This document shows, one piece after another, positions 5,126 to 5,154 of a stretch of DNA of 5,154 bases. The translations under genes and the position numbers were made by a program. Location of the stretch: contig JASBZN010000087.1 in NCBI GenBank assembly GCA_029983435.1, positions 1-5,154 on the forward strand, given 5' to 3'. The notes below the pieces were generated by a model. It saw only the letters and a list, made by a program, of their open reading frames with translations. It ran no database searches and was not told where the DNA came from. The stretch is from Urinicoccus sp. (lineage in GTDB: Bacteria; Bacillota; Clostridia; Tissierellales; Peptoniphilaceae). Position 1 is the first letter of the stretch, and each line of letters starts with the position of its first letter.

Positions 5126-5154
5126 CTATAAAAAATCATGTAGGCTTAACCTAC
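5126..5154 (-). terminator. Possible terminator at the right edge
   Basis: GTAGG and CCTAC (5140-5144/5150-5154) form a perfect 5-bp stem with a 5-base loop, cut by the window edge. On the minus strand it is followed by ATGA and six T residues (5136-5131 region), so it may end a leftward gene lying beyond the right edge. The stem may extend outside the window (ATG would have to be matched by CAT). Confidence 0.3.

Noticed and set aside
4913..5154. A c-di-AMP or other known riboswitch in the M23 upstream region
   Set aside because: Such switches often precede wall hydrolase genes, but I could not find their conserved core segments, and most of this region lies upstream of the proposed transcription start.
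1..5154. CRISPR array, toxin-antitoxin pair, phage or defence genes
   Set aside because: No regularly spaced repeats and no small gene pairs or matching protein families are visible; the coding space is filled by the transporter pair and the M23 peptidase.

Overview
The window looks like chromosomal DNA of a low-to-moderate G+C Gram-positive bacterium (Bacillota). The signs are AGGAGG-type ribosome binding sites, a tRNA gene that encodes its own CCA, compact intrinsic terminators, a heterodimeric multidrug-type ABC exporter pair of Firmicute type, and a secreted G5/M23 peptidase. The G5 plus M23 arrangement with a degenerate LysM-like stretch suggests Clostridia or Tissierellia, but I cannot name a genus.

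Layout from left to right. Positions 1-54 look like the end of an IS3-family (IS150-group) insertion sequence. Its transposase would start just outside the left edge, reading leftward. Positions 72-3531 hold a two-gene operon on the minus strand: a 571-aa ABC exporter half-transporter with a degenerate ATPase site, then a 584-aa partner with intact catalytic residues, overlapping by 11 bp. A promoter at 3557-3585 drives it. Divergent from it, on the plus strand, is tRNA-Arg(CCG) at 3641-3715 with its own extended -10 promoter and terminator (3742-3770). A second, bidirectional terminator (3798-3831) closes the convergent gene at 3833-4912, which encodes an exported peptidoglycan endopeptidase of the M23 family (signal peptide, LysM-like, G5, M23). 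Positions 4913-5154 are a regulatory region with no confident gene.

The most informative signal is upstream of the M23 gene. Three hexamers in exact 11-bp phase on the coding strand (TGTAAA, TGTAAT, TGTAAT) match the recalled WalR (YycF) consensus TGTWAH-N5-TGTWAH. They lie just upstream of a promoter that has a good -10 and no -35. A second, oppositely oriented box lies nearer the gene. This would put the hydrolase under the essential WalRK cell-wall two-component system; the related regulator PhoP is the alternative reading. The left edge also suggests that the insertion sequence landed in the ABC operon's own terminator, and that its end folds into a hairpin hiding the transposase ribosome binding site from read-through transcripts.

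I see no clearly undescribed multi-gene system here. The proteins belong to known families, and the points of interest are regulatory.
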